A stretch of 33,099 bases of DNA from an uncultured Prevotellaceae bacterium (GTDB lineage Bacteria; Bacteroidota; Bacteroidia; Bacteroidales; Bacteroidaceae): the NCBI GenBank assembly GCA_902800595.1, contig CADCFA010000037.1, positions 1 to 33,099 on the forward strand, given 5' to 3'. Position numbers and translations under genes: made by a program. This document shows positions 19,501 through 26,082 of the stretch, piece after piece. Position 1 is the first letter of the stretch, and the number at the start of each line of letters is the position of its first letter. The notes beneath the pieces were generated by a model. That model was not told the DNA's origin, did no database searches, and was given only the letters and a program-made list of their open reading frames with translations.

Positions 19501-19723
19501 TGTCATTAGCCAGTTTTACTGCTTTCTCTACACTTTCATCATCTTGATTGAACTGTGAAAAAACATCGATAAACAAGCCATAGAGGTACCTTGACAAATA
19601 ACTTGCAACATTATCCTTTGTCATTGGCTGTTTGCCAATATAAAACTCTTGATGATTTAATTCACCAAGTTTTACCTCGAATAGTTTATTGATTATCTGT
19701 TCGTATAATCCAAGTTCAATCAT
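16592..19723 (-). CDS. PLD-nuclease / SF2 helicase / DUF3427-like fusion protein
   Basis: 1043 aa from ATG 19723. A TTG 45 nt upstream would add 15 residues, but it lies inside a near-consensus promoter. Numbering from the ATG: residues 1-130 are unrecognised. At 130-285 is a phospholipase-D-type nuclease domain with HAK (H222, K224) and GSSNLSEAALTEG (N243). At 320-670 is a superfamily II helicase with ATGTGKT (Walker A, K351), DEVH (440-443), TAT (466-468) and QQFGRGLR. The last 350 residues fit the DUF3427 region that accompanies such helicases. Only one HKD-like motif is seen, so the nuclease may act as a dimer. It is visibly AT-richer than its neighbours. A DNA repair or phage-defence role is plausible but not shown. 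Confidence 0.88.
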   Translation of the reverse strand: MIELGLYEQIINKLFEVKLGELNHQEFYIGKQPMTKDNVASYLSRYLYGLFIDVFSQFNQDDESVEKAVKLANDIIKHLAQKFYIEDTNLLSAKSEILTAVIDKTKCEYPDIAEHICDITPITSLVRSTLFTGSSKQVSLESELKREIQSADEICLLVSFIRSTGLNLIFNQLKDYTQSGKKLRVITTTYIGATDYNAIKKLTTLSNTEIKISYNSAVDRLHAKSYLFLRNTGFHTAYVGSSNLSEAALTEGLEWNVKITQQELPHIIKEIRHTFESYWENPLFETFVSGRDDERLKEALSGVKNKSIDYSVLDLIKAHDYQDEVLEKLKLEREVFGHYRNLVVAATGTGKTVIAAFDYKYFREHHSRANFLFIAHREEILKQSCRTFRTVLQDENFGDLWYGGIEPHAYTHLFASKDLLNNRLEELDIADDFFDYIIFDEVHHIAADSYRKILSRFKPKILLGLTATPERMDGEDITKDFDGKISAEIRLDDALNNRLLAPFHYYGIADSVDLRTVPWRGGKYVILELSKIYTENDQRTGLILRKIEEYLPNYHDVRALCFCVDVDHAKNMAAKFQLAGLKSAFLVSDNGAERVKWSRQLKEKKINYLFVVDMFNEGVDIPEVDTILFLRPTESLTIFLQQFGRGLRKAEGKDYVTILDFVGHCNKEFNYTDRFRRLIGRTSMGVEEELEKDFPHLPLGCHITLEAKAKERILENIRAAISTFRKNRVIMWIQAYSTETDRPLTLANFITLHQIPLEKFYKNFTWQGLLNIAGKTHRISRFENELKRAVYKKWLSTDSYTYFSFLEKLASKNFKVKVDDMNFVEQKMALMFYYDMFQDAGKYHNLQGMFNDLSLDELFCDEMKDLTVLLKNRCEAYEMNDNSSIMNFPLKLHGVYTKDQIFVAIETSTIEKKSSCREGVERNKRLNVEAMFVDVIKDREEGSNTNYNDFAINELLFNWETQNKVSPTSQAGKNYINETQTMLLFVRQQDSFPEDKGRTMGFTYLGEVKLVKWQGAKPMEIVWRLKTPMPASMLNIAKHRAVV

Positions 19724-19745
19724 ATTACAAGATTCTAATTGTTTG

Positions 19746-19777
19746 CAAAGATAATCATTTGACTTCAATTCTGCAAA
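19746..19777 (-). promoter_or_regulatory. Promoter of the helicase-mutT pair
   Basis: On the minus strand TTTG (19777-19774), a 20-nt spacer and TATCTTTG (19753-19746) match the Bacteroidetes consensus. Transcription would start near 19740, giving a leader of about 16 nt to the ATG at 19723. Because the box overlaps codons of the longer TTG reading, it decides the start of the helicase. Confidence 0.72.
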
Positions 19778-19867
19778 TATTTGCAGACGATTTTAATCAT
19801 CCTTATTCTTTCTACCCAAAAACTATGATCTAACAATTCCTTATTCGATCTAAAGAGATTAAAAATA

Positions 19868-19899
19868 TTTGGTCAGGTTAAAGGGATCGTTTACCTTTG
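19868..19899 (+). promoter_or_regulatory. Promoter of the divergent hypothetical gene
   Basis: TTTG (19868-19871), a 20-nt spacer and TACCTTTG (19892-19899) fit the full consensus. The predicted start near 19906 leaves a leader of about 32 nt before the ATG at 19938. It lies about 100 bp from the helicase promoter on the opposite strand. Confidence 0.7.
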
Positions 19900-19937
19900 G
19901 GGCAAAAAATGAGTAATCGAGGTCGCTATATCAAAAG

Positions 19938-20459
19938 ATGCTCAGATTGCAAAATCGTAAAGAACCGCTTATTGAGAATGGGTTCTATTACCCTAAACGT
20001 TGGTTGGGTAACTTGGTGGCTCGACTTGGAGGTGACTATAAAAAGGTTTGTTGTCGTGGCACGTGGGCTGACCTGAGTCTTAACAATAAAAGACTGTATT
20101 TCTTCACTGAATCAGCGTGGCAAGCACCTTTCGATGTGTTACACCTCATCAAGAAAGTGTATCCAGGATTAGAGATATACTTCTCGGCAGATGGTGATGG
20201 TTGGGATTTCTATCTGACAAACGATGTGGAGGGACGCTTCTTTACAAGTCGATTCGAACTCGATATGCCGCAAGAAAGCGACTACTATGACACTATTGAA
20301 GAAGTGGCTGAACTTGTTGGTAACTACATAGGGCACCATATCGAGCCTACCAAGGAAGCTGTTTACGCAGCCATCGAAGAATGGGAGGAAGATAACGATG
20401 ATATCAATGCTTACATCAACCTGAAAGAATTTGAGATAGTAAGTCTCGATGAGGTCTAA
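19938..20459 (+). CDS. Hypothetical protein, possibly related to DUF1281/Api92-like proteins
   Basis: 173 aa, soluble, with no signal peptide or membrane segment. The segment IENGFYYPKRWLGNLVARLG, then CRGTWADLSLNNKRLYFF, then ESAWQAPFDVLHLIKKVYPG gives a faint resemblance to the ferredoxin-like DUF1281/Api92 family found on mobile elements. That link is from memory of the pattern only. The C-terminus is acidic (EEWEEDNDDIN). It is divergent from the helicase and has its own promoter. Another ATG at 19909 in a different frame reads MSNRGRYIK, then diverges, so a frameshifted longer N-terminus cannot be excluded. Confidence 0.6.
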   Translation: MLRLQNRKEPLIENGFYYPKRWLGNLVARLGGDYKKVCCRGTWADLSLNNKRLYFFTESAWQAPFDVLHLIKKVYPGLEIYFSADGDGWDFYLTNDVEGRFFTSRFELDMPQESDYYDTIEEVAELVGNYIGHHIEPTKEAVYAAIEEWEEDNDDINAYINLKEFEIVSLDEV

Positions 20460-20503
20460 AATACGACATCAAATTGGCTCGTCAGTTCACTTTGTCGCTG
20501 ATC

Positions 20504-20521
20504 TGTTGTGCTGTCGCAACA
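20504..20521. other. 7-bp hairpin after the hypothetical gene
   Basis: TGTTGTG, loop CTGT, CGCAACA forms a 7-bp stem with one G-U pair, 45 bp after the stop at 20459. It is placed like a transcription terminator but has no T-run after it, so termination is uncertain. Confidence 0.35.
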
Positions 20522-20538
20522 AGTTGGAGAATATCTTT

Positions 20539-20558
20539 GCTGATTTCTTGGAATCAGC
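20539..20558. other. Perfect 7-bp inverted repeat overlapping a promoter
   Basis: GCTGATT, a 6-nt loop, AATCAGC. The repeat lies over the -33 region (20547-20550) of the promoter at 20547-20578, a position where a repressor or activator could bind. No regulator can be named. Confidence 0.4.
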
Positions 20559-20578
20559 TCATAATTCGCATATCTTTG
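20547..20578 (+). promoter_or_regulatory. Promoter without a recognisable gene behind it
   Basis: CTTG (20547-20550), a 20-nt spacer and TATCTTTG (20571-20578) match the phylum consensus. A second TATCTTTG lies at 20532-20539 in the same flanking ATATCTTTGC context. No convincing reading frame follows on the plus strand before the convergent AraC gene. The product could be a small RNA ending near the hairpin at 20684-20706, or this may be the leftover of a lost gene. Confidence 0.45.
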
Positions 20579-20683
20579 CATCAGGTTTAAGATTCATACG
20601 TTAGTTAGGGTTTATAGTTATCTTTTTCATTTGAATAGTGCTTTTAGTTCATTGTTTTGTTATTTTGGTTATTGTAGCATACG

Positions 20684-20706
20684 GGGCTCGCAGGGATGCG
20701 GGTCCC
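20684..20706. other. GC-rich interrupted hairpin
   Basis: GGG (20684-20686) pairs with CCC (20704-20706), and CGCA (20689-20692) with TGCG (20697-20700) around a GGGA loop. It stands out in an AT-rich surrounding, 37 bp beyond the AraC stop. It could be a bidirectional terminator for the AraC gene and for a transcript from 20547-20578. The T-run is weak on either strand. Confidence 0.35.
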
Positions 20707-20742
20707 TTTGCTATTAATCCCAGCCGGCCTCATCACTATGTC

Positions 20743-21633
20743 TTATTTAATAAACTCGCTGGGCGTGATACCCGTGATCCGTTTGAAAAGACGTGTGAAA
20801 TGATGAGGAAAGTCAAAACCCAACAGGCGCGAAGTCTCACTGATATTATGACCCTGCATCAGCAGACTCTTCGCCTGATTGATGATATATTGATGTATGT
20901 AGCCGATAGCTGTTCCGCCAGTGGCCTTATGAACGATATCGCCGAAATAATGGGACGAATAGGCCAGTTCGGAGGCACAATAAGCGACGGTTGGCAAACC
21001 GTGCATCAGCTGGCGGTTCTCACGGAAATAGGTCTGCAGCAGGTTGTGAAAGCGTTTCAGCACATCGTCGCCTCCCTTGTCCGCTTCGGAGATTTGACGC
21101 AGGTAGATGCGGTTACAGTACTCCAGTATCAGTCTCAGATAGCCCAACAGGACGTTCCGGAGCGATGGTGAATCCTCATGTGTCTGCAGCTCCTGCCTCA
21201 TCTGGGTAAGCAACTGCGTGATGCAGAGCCACTCATCGGGCTCCATACGCAATGAGTCGGTGAAGAAATACGAGAAGAACTGATAGCGGTCTATCTGACG
21301 TTCCAGTTCGGTGCCATGCAACAGTTCGGGTGACCAAAGCAATACCCAGCCACAAAGGGAGATGCGCTCGCCATTATCTTCCAAGCCTCCGATCTGTCCC
21401 GGTTCCACGGCAATGATGGAACCGTCGCTCACCTGCAGTTTCCTCATACCATAAGAGAGATTGAATGGAAACTGCCGCTGGATGAACAGCCCATACACGC
21501 CATAGTTGTTCAGGCTGTGGCGGAAGGGTGCCAGTTCGTCGTAGTGGATGATACTAATCAGCGGATGCAACACTGGCGCATCCACAAACTGTGCATAGTC
21601 GTTAGGTGAATCTACCTTCAAAATCTTCTTCAT
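20743..21633 (-). CDS. AraC family transcriptional regulator (YqhC-like position)
   Basis: 296 aa from ATG 21633. A longer TTG reading to 21654 overlaps -7-like boxes and is less likely. The N-terminal 160 residues form a cupin-like sensor (RQFPFNLSYGMRKLQVSDGSIIAVEPGQIG). The C-terminal 100 residues hold two helix-turn-helix units (VAYCASELAYSSHYFGDIVH, then ISETSRLLGFDF and HHFTRLFKRITG, ending TPSEF). It is divergent from a YqhD-type reductase, the same arrangement as E. coli yqhC-yqhD, where the regulator activates the reductase in response to aldehydes. It probably controls the plus-strand operon through sites in 21690-21764. Confidence 0.88.
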   Translation of the reverse strand: MKKILKVDSPNDYAQFVDAPVLHPLISIIHYDELAPFRHSLNNYGVYGLFIQRQFPFNLSYGMRKLQVSDGSIIAVEPGQIGGLEDNGERISLCGWVLLWSPELLHGTELERQIDRYQFFSYFFTDSLRMEPDEWLCITQLLTQMRQELQTHEDSPSLRNVLLGYLRLILEYCNRIYLRQISEADKGGDDVLKRFHNLLQTYFRENRQLMHGLPTVAYCASELAYSSHYFGDIVHKATGGTAIGYIHQYIINQAKSLLMQGHNISETSRLLGFDFPHHFTRLFKRITGITPSEFIK

Positions 21634-21641
21634 AACGCTTG

Positions 21642-21649
21642 CAAATATA
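21642..21649 (-). promoter_or_regulatory. -7-like box of the first AraC gene
   Basis: TATATTTG on the minus strand, 8 bp before the ATG at 21633. A second candidate, TAATTTTG, lies at 21659-21652 and would give a more normal leader. Neither has a clear -33 TTTG. Confidence 0.35.
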
Positions 21650-21689
21650 CGCAAAATTATTAAATAATGGTATGATTTTTATAATTTTT

Positions 21690-21764
21690 AAGCACTTTCC
21701 GCAAAATTGGTATATAATCAACCGATTTGTGTAATACCCTTTTCGGATAAAGTTCGTAACTTTG
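21690..21764 (+). promoter_or_regulatory. Regulated promoter of the yqhD operon
   Basis: The -7 box TAACTTTG is at 21757-21764 and transcription would start near 21771, 20 nt before the ATG at 21791. There is no TTTG at the normal -33 spacing. Instead ATTTGTG lies at 21725-21731, TCGGA at 21743-21747 and a TTTC-n-GCAAAA element at 21696-21706. The same elements occur at identical distances in front of the flavodoxin gene (29819-29887). A weak -33 box plus upstream elements fits activation by an AraC protein. Confidence 0.6.
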
Positions 21765-21790
21765 CAATCGAAATCAAAACAATTAAGATT

Positions 21791-22957
21791 ATGTTAGGCA
21801 ATTTTACATTCCACAATCCCACGAAGTTGCACTTTGGTGAGGATTCTTTAAGCAAACTGAGTGAAGAACTGAAAAACTATGGCAAGAAGGTGATGCTCTG
21901 CTATGGTGGTGGCAGCATTAAGCGCAACGGCATCTACGACCAGGTGATGGCAGAGCTGAAGAAGGCTGGCTGCGAGGTGGTAGAGATTGCCGGTGTGATG
22001 CCGAATCCCACTATTGAAAAGGTATTAGAGGGTGCCCACATGGCTCGCCAGGAGAATGTGGATCTGATCCTCGGTGTGGGCGGTGGTTCTACCGTGGACT
22101 ACTGCAAGGCCGTAGCAGGAAGTGCCTGGTATGACGGCGACCCTTGGGAGTATTACTTCAAGAACTGGCAGCCGTTGACCTGCCGCTGGATTCCTGTGGG
22201 CTGTGTGCTCACCATGGCTGGCACTGGTTCTGAGATGGACAGCTGTTCGGTCATCTCCAGTCACACGGAGAACCGCAAATTGTTCTATAACTTCCGCAAC
22301 CCTGATTTCTCTATCCTGAACCCTCGCTTCACCTTCACCGTACCGAAGTATCAGATGGTGGCTGGCATCTACGACATCATGAGCCATATTCTGGAGCAGT
22401 ATCTCTCGGGCACCGACGACAACACCAGCGACTACATCGCAGAGGGTCTGATGCGCTCACTCATCGTCAGCTCAAGAAAGGCTATCATCAATCCAGAGGA
22501 CTACGAGGCTCGCTCGAACATCATGTGGACAGCCACTTGGGCTCTCAACACCCTCATCGACCGCGCTAAGGCTACTGACTGGATGGTGCACATGCTAGGA
22601 CAGGCTGTGGCTGCATTCACCGATGCCACTCATGGTCACACCCTCGCTGCCGTCAGCGGTGCCTACTACCGTCTGCTCATCAACAAGTCGAACGATGCCG
22701 TACTGAAGTTCAAGCGTCTGGCTATGAACGTATGGGGCGTAAATGCCAATGACAAGACCGACAAACAGATCGCGATGGAAGGTCTGGAGGCTATGGAACA
22801 GTGGATGCGTGAACTGGGACTGGCGATGAACATCACCGACTGTGGTGCCAAGCCAGAGCTGATTGAAGGAATGGCCGATGCCTGCCCGATCTGTCAGGGG
22901 GGCTACTATATCCTGAATCGTGACGAAGTGGTACAAGTACTGAAAGATAGTCTTTAA
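21791..22957 (+). CDS. yqhD: Iron-type alcohol dehydrogenase, YqhD/BDH-like aldehyde reductase
   Basis: 388 aa from ATG 21791, the same length as E. coli YqhD (387). A longer reading from 21707 covers the promoter and is rejected. It reduces short-chain and reactive aldehydes with NADPH in the cytoplasm. GGGS (97-100) binds the cofactor. The four metal ligands are D195 (GIYDIMSH), H199, H267 (VHMLG) and H281 (ATHGHTL), the positions known from YqhD. It is the first gene of a run of exported enzymes; the next starts 9 bp downstream. Confidence 0.92.
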   Translation: MLGNFTFHNPTKLHFGEDSLSKLSEELKNYGKKVMLCYGGGSIKRNGIYDQVMAELKKAGCEVVEIAGVMPNPTIEKVLEGAHMARQENVDLILGVGGGSTVDYCKAVAGSAWYDGDPWEYYFKNWQPLTCRWIPVGCVLTMAGTGSEMDSCSVISSHTENRKLFYNFRNPDFSILNPRFTFTVPKYQMVAGIYDIMSHILEQYLSGTDDNTSDYIAEGLMRSLIVSSRKAIINPEDYEARSNIMWTATWALNTLIDRAKATDWMVHMLGQAVAAFTDATHGHTLAAVSGAYYRLLINKSNDAVLKFKRLAMNVWGVNANDKTDKQIAMEGLEAMEQWMRELGLAMNITDCGAKPELIEGMADACPICQGGYYILNRDEVVQVLKDSL

Positions 22958-22966
22958 TAGTGAAAA

Positions 22967-23965
22967 GTGAAAAAATTGCTACAGCATTTGTTTAACATAT
23001 TGCTTGCGACAATGATTGCAACTGCAACTATGGCTCAGGGGGTGATTGACGTGCACAGTCACCTTATCACGCCTGAGTTTGTGTCGTCTCTTGAAAGCGA
23101 GGGACGAGTGTTGGACGAGGGATTCCCCTTGCCGAAATACGATGTGGCGAATCATCTCAGGTGGATGGATGAGGCTGGTGTCGAGACATCGGTATTGACA
23201 TTGGCAGCACCACAGCCATCATCGGCAGAAGTGGTGAGACAAACCAATGAGGCTGCAGCCCGCATCAAGCAGGAGCACCCGGGCAGATTTCTGTTCTGCG
23301 CTGCCCTACCCCAACCTGATGTCGCGAAAGCCATTGAAGAGGCAAAGTATGCCCTCGACACATTGAAGGCCGATGGCATCAAACTGGCAACAAATGTTGG
23401 TGGACAGTATCTGGGTACACCTGAACTCGATACGCTTTTCGCTGTGCTGAACGAACGCAAGGCTGTGGTAATTCTGCATCCCCATCGCCCAGAGCCAGTG
23501 AATCGTCAGGTGATGCAGCAGACACCGCTCGCCATGCAGGAATATCTCTCGGAGACCACCCGTGCCGTGACTAATCTGATCAGTCGCAACGTGCTGGCTC
23601 GTTATCCGGATGTAAAGATAGTGGTTCCCCATTGCGGTGCCTATCTGCCGCTGGCCATCTCTCGCATGAAGTCGCTGACACCTGTGATGCAGGCCAATAA
23701 GATGGTGGGCGAGATTGATTATGAGGCAAATCTCCGTGCCCTCTATTATGATCTTGCCGGTGCACATTCTCCTAAAGTCATCCGCATGCTGCTCACCATC
23801 ACCACGCCCGACCACCTGCTCTACGGCTCCGACTATCCTTACGTGGCTCCGCAGGTGCTCACACAGAGTTTGGCAAGGATGAAAGACTACCTCTCGAAAG
23901 AGCCCGACCTCGCGCCATTCCGCGAGATAATCTTCTATCAGAATGCCAATCAACTATTTAAATAA
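22967..23965 (+). CDS. Amidohydrolase_2 (ACMSD-like) family protein, exported
   Basis: 332 aa from a GTG codon. The signal peptide is about residues 1-23 (KK, hydrophobic core, TMAQ). The TIM-barrel metal-enzyme motifs are DVHSHL near residue 28, LHPHR in the middle, VPHCGAYL, and GSDYPY with the conserved Asp near the C-terminus. The family includes decarboxylases such as ACMSD and gamma-resorcylate decarboxylase as well as hydrolases. Export is unusual for this family. It is spaced 9 bp after yqhD and 3 bp before the flavodoxin. The substrate is unknown; an aromatic acid or lactone would fit the neighbours. Confidence 0.83.
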   Translation: MKKLLQHLFNILLATMIATATMAQGVIDVHSHLITPEFVSSLESEGRVLDEGFPLPKYDVANHLRWMDEAGVETSVLTLAAPQPSSAEVVRQTNEAAARIKQEHPGRFLFCAALPQPDVAKAIEEAKYALDTLKADGIKLATNVGGQYLGTPELDTLFAVLNERKAVVILHPHRPEPVNRQVMQQTPLAMQEYLSETTRAVTNLISRNVLARYPDVKIVVPHCGAYLPLAISRMKSLTPVMQANKMVGEIDYEANLRALYYDLAGAHSPKVIRMLLTITTPDHLLYGSDYPYVAPQVLTQSLARMKDYLSKEPDLAPFREIIFYQNANQLFK

Positions 23966-23968
23966 CAG

Positions 23969-25048
23969 ATGCATATGAAAAAATTAATGTTTCTCGTTTG
24001 CGCCATGCTTACATGGCTGAACACTGACACAACAGCAAAAACACTTGTGGTGTACTACAGTTACACAGGCAACAGCCGAGAGATCGTAAACACGCTGACC
24101 AGTCAGATTGAGGCTGACGTGCTGGAGATTCAGCCAGCAGAAAAGGATCTCAAGTACGAGGCTAACAACTATGCCCTTGGCACACAATTGCTGCAAGCCA
24201 TCAAGGATGCCCCTGACGATGCCAGCAGCTACCCTGCCATCGACCCTGTTACAACGTCGCTGGACGACTATCAGAACATCATCATCGTGACCCCGCTTTG
24301 GTGGAGTCAGATGGCAGCCATCACGCAGACATATTTGTTTCAGAACGCTTCGCAGATGGTAGGAAAGCACGTCGGAATGATTGTATCAAGTCACTCGAGC
24401 AGCATTAGTGGTGTGGTGAGTGATGCCGAGAGATTATTGCCTAATGTCACGTGGATGGGTGAAGCCTTGTGGATTAATGCCAGCAACCACGGAAATCGTG
24501 CCTCGCTGATTGAAGACTGGCTCAAAACACTGAATTTCGATAAAGAGAATACTACCATGAATAAAATGTATATCACCATCGACGGACAAACGCAAAGCGT
24601 AACACTTACTGACAACGACGCGACACACGAATTACTTGCTGCACTTCAGAACGCCCCCATCACGCTAACGCTCAACGACAATAATTTCGAGATTTGGGGA
24701 TCGCTGGGCTTCTCGCTTACAACCAAAAACGAGCAGATGGCAGCTCAGCCAGGAGACATCGTACTCTATAACGGCAGCAATATCTGTATCTTCTACAGCT
24801 CTAACTCGTGGAGTTACACTCGCCTTGGCAAGATTGACAATCTGTCAGAAAGCCAGCTGCGCACATTCTTGAAAGCTGGCGAAAGCAACATTGGTGTAAC
24901 TCTGTCGCTGACATCGGGCGCAACCGCCATTAAGAGTATCAATGGCAGTCGTTTGGAAGAAGGGACATATTACACACTAAATGGAGTGAAGGTATCCAAT
25001 CCTTCTAAAGGATTATATATAAAAAATGGTAAAAAGATAATATTATAA
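23969..25048 (+). CDS. Exported flavodoxin / cyclophilin-like fusion with C-terminal tail
   Basis: 359 aa. Residues 1-23 are a signal peptide (ATG 23975 is an alternative start). Residues 26-188 are a flavodoxin domain with the FMN phosphate loop YSYTGNS (30-36) and the TPLWWSQM loop (108-115) near the flavin ring. Residues 198-315 match the small cyclophilin-like domain often joined to such flavodoxins (MYITIDGQ, DNDATHELLAAL, PGDIVLYNGSNICIFY). The last 30 residues (YYTLNGVKVSNPSKGLYI, then NGKKIIL) have the form of Bacteroidales secreted-protein tails, possibly a type IX secretion signal. The stop and the next start overlap by one base. Confidence 0.83.
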   Translation: MHMKKLMFLVCAMLTWLNTDTTAKTLVVYYSYTGNSREIVNTLTSQIEADVLEIQPAEKDLKYEANNYALGTQLLQAIKDAPDDASSYPAIDPVTTSLDDYQNIIIVTPLWWSQMAAITQTYLFQNASQMVGKHVGMIVSSHSSSISGVVSDAERLLPNVTWMGEALWINASNHGNRASLIEDWLKTLNFDKENTTMNKMYITIDGQTQSVTLTDNDATHELLAALQNAPITLTLNDNNFEIWGSLGFSLTTKNEQMAAQPGDIVLYNGSNICIFYSSNSWSYTRLGKIDNLSESQLRTFLKAGESNIGVTLSLTSGATAIKSINGSRLEEGTYYTLNGVKVSNPSKGLYIKNGKKIIL

Positions 25049-26082
25049 TGCAAAGAATCGTTTTATTATTAATCGCAATAATGACTATGTCTAAAATTGA
25101 TGCACAAAGCCTACGGGTAGGCGACGGTACTTCGGAAATGACGCTGACGGAGCGTCAGCAGGGATTGGCTGCATGTGCCTGCCTGATGGCACAGGGTGAT
25201 ATGAATCGTTTGGAGCCTGCCGTACGCAAGGCGCTCGACAATGGGGTAACCATCAACGAACTGAAGGAGGCTTTCTCACAGCTCTATGCCTACACGGGCT
25301 TTCCACGTTCACTAAATGCATTAGGAGTGCTGAGTAAGGTTTTAGAGAAAAAACAGCCTAACTGGCAGGAAGGGAAGCTTTGGAAGCGTCCTGCCGAGTG
25401 GGATGATGCCAAAAAGGCCTACAAACTGGGCACAAAGAACCAGACACAACTCTCAGGAAAGCCTTTCAACTACGACTTCTGTCCGCAGGACGATTACTAC
25501 CTGAAGTCACACCTCTTTGGTGACATCTTTGCTGGCGACCAGCTCACTGCTGCCGACCGTGAGATAGTTACTATAGCTGCCCTAAGTGGTCTCGAAGGCG
25601 TTGCTCCACAACTCGCTGCCCACAAGCAGGGTGCCGTGAATATGGGTAACTCGAAGCAGCTTGTCAATGAACTCTGCGCATGGCTTTGCAAAGAGGGCTA
25701 CACCCTAAGCACAAAATGGCCAAAAGGTGAACCCAATCCTTACGGCAAGTTCTTCATTGGTCAGAGCTATCTGGCAGATGTTGGCGGGGGTGTGATGAAC
25801 GTCACGTTTGAACCTAGTTGCCGCAACAACTGGCACATTCATCATAAGCAAGTACAGGTGCTCATCTGTGTCGCTGGTCATGGTTGGTATCAGGAATGGG
25901 GCAAGGCTCCAGTTGAGATGACGCCCGGTACCGTCATCGCCATCCCTGCCGAAGTGAAGCATTGGCACGGAGCACAGAAAGACTCTTGGTTCCAGCACCT
26001 CACCTATCACAAGGATGTCCAGGAAGGTGCCAGCAACGAATGGTGCGAGCCTGTGGATGATAATCAATACAATGCATTATGA
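25048..26082 (+). CDS. Exported carboxymuconolactone-decarboxylase-like / cupin protein
   Basis: 344 aa with a signal peptide (residues 1-19, ending SKIDAQ). Two CMD/AhpD-type helical domains follow, at about 40-110 (ERQQGLAACACLMAQGD, FSQLYAYTGFPRSLNALG) and 145-230 (LTAADREIVTIAALSGLEG). Neither has the CxxC of AhpD peroxidase. The C-terminal third is a cupin with likely metal-binding histidines in WHIHHKQVQ and VKHWHGA. The family is common in clusters with flavodoxins and aldehyde reductases but its reaction is not established. It overlaps the flavodoxin stop by one base and the next gene by four. Confidence 0.83.
   Translation: MQRIVLLLIAIMTMSKIDAQSLRVGDGTSEMTLTERQQGLAACACLMAQGDMNRLEPAVRKALDNGVTINELKEAFSQLYAYTGFPRSLNALGVLSKVLEKKQPNWQEGKLWKRPAEWDDAKKAYKLGTKNQTQLSGKPFNYDFCPQDDYYLKSHLFGDIFAGDQLTAADREIVTIAALSGLEGVAPQLAAHKQGAVNMGNSKQLVNELCAWLCKEGYTLSTKWPKGEPNPYGKFFIGQSYLADVGGGVMNVTFEPSCRNNWHIHHKQVQVLICVAGHGWYQEWGKAPVEMTPGTVIAIPAEVKHWHGAQKDSWFQHLTYHKDVQEGASNEWCEPVDDNQYNAL

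Noticed and set aside
20638-21171. Plus-strand open frame of 177 codons after the orphan promoter
   Set aside because: Mostly antisense to the conserved HTH part of the AraC gene, with no family features. It was considered as the product of the promoter at 20547-20578, but it starts without a good start codon context.
22580-22640. Apparent loss of a metal ligand in YqhD (MLGQ where E. coli has MLGH)
   Set aside because: By spacing, the ligand is the His before MLG, which is present (H267), 14 residues before H281 as in the family.
23306-23953. Minus-strand open frame of 215 codons
   Set aside because: Antisense to the amidohydrolase, whose metal motifs are intact.
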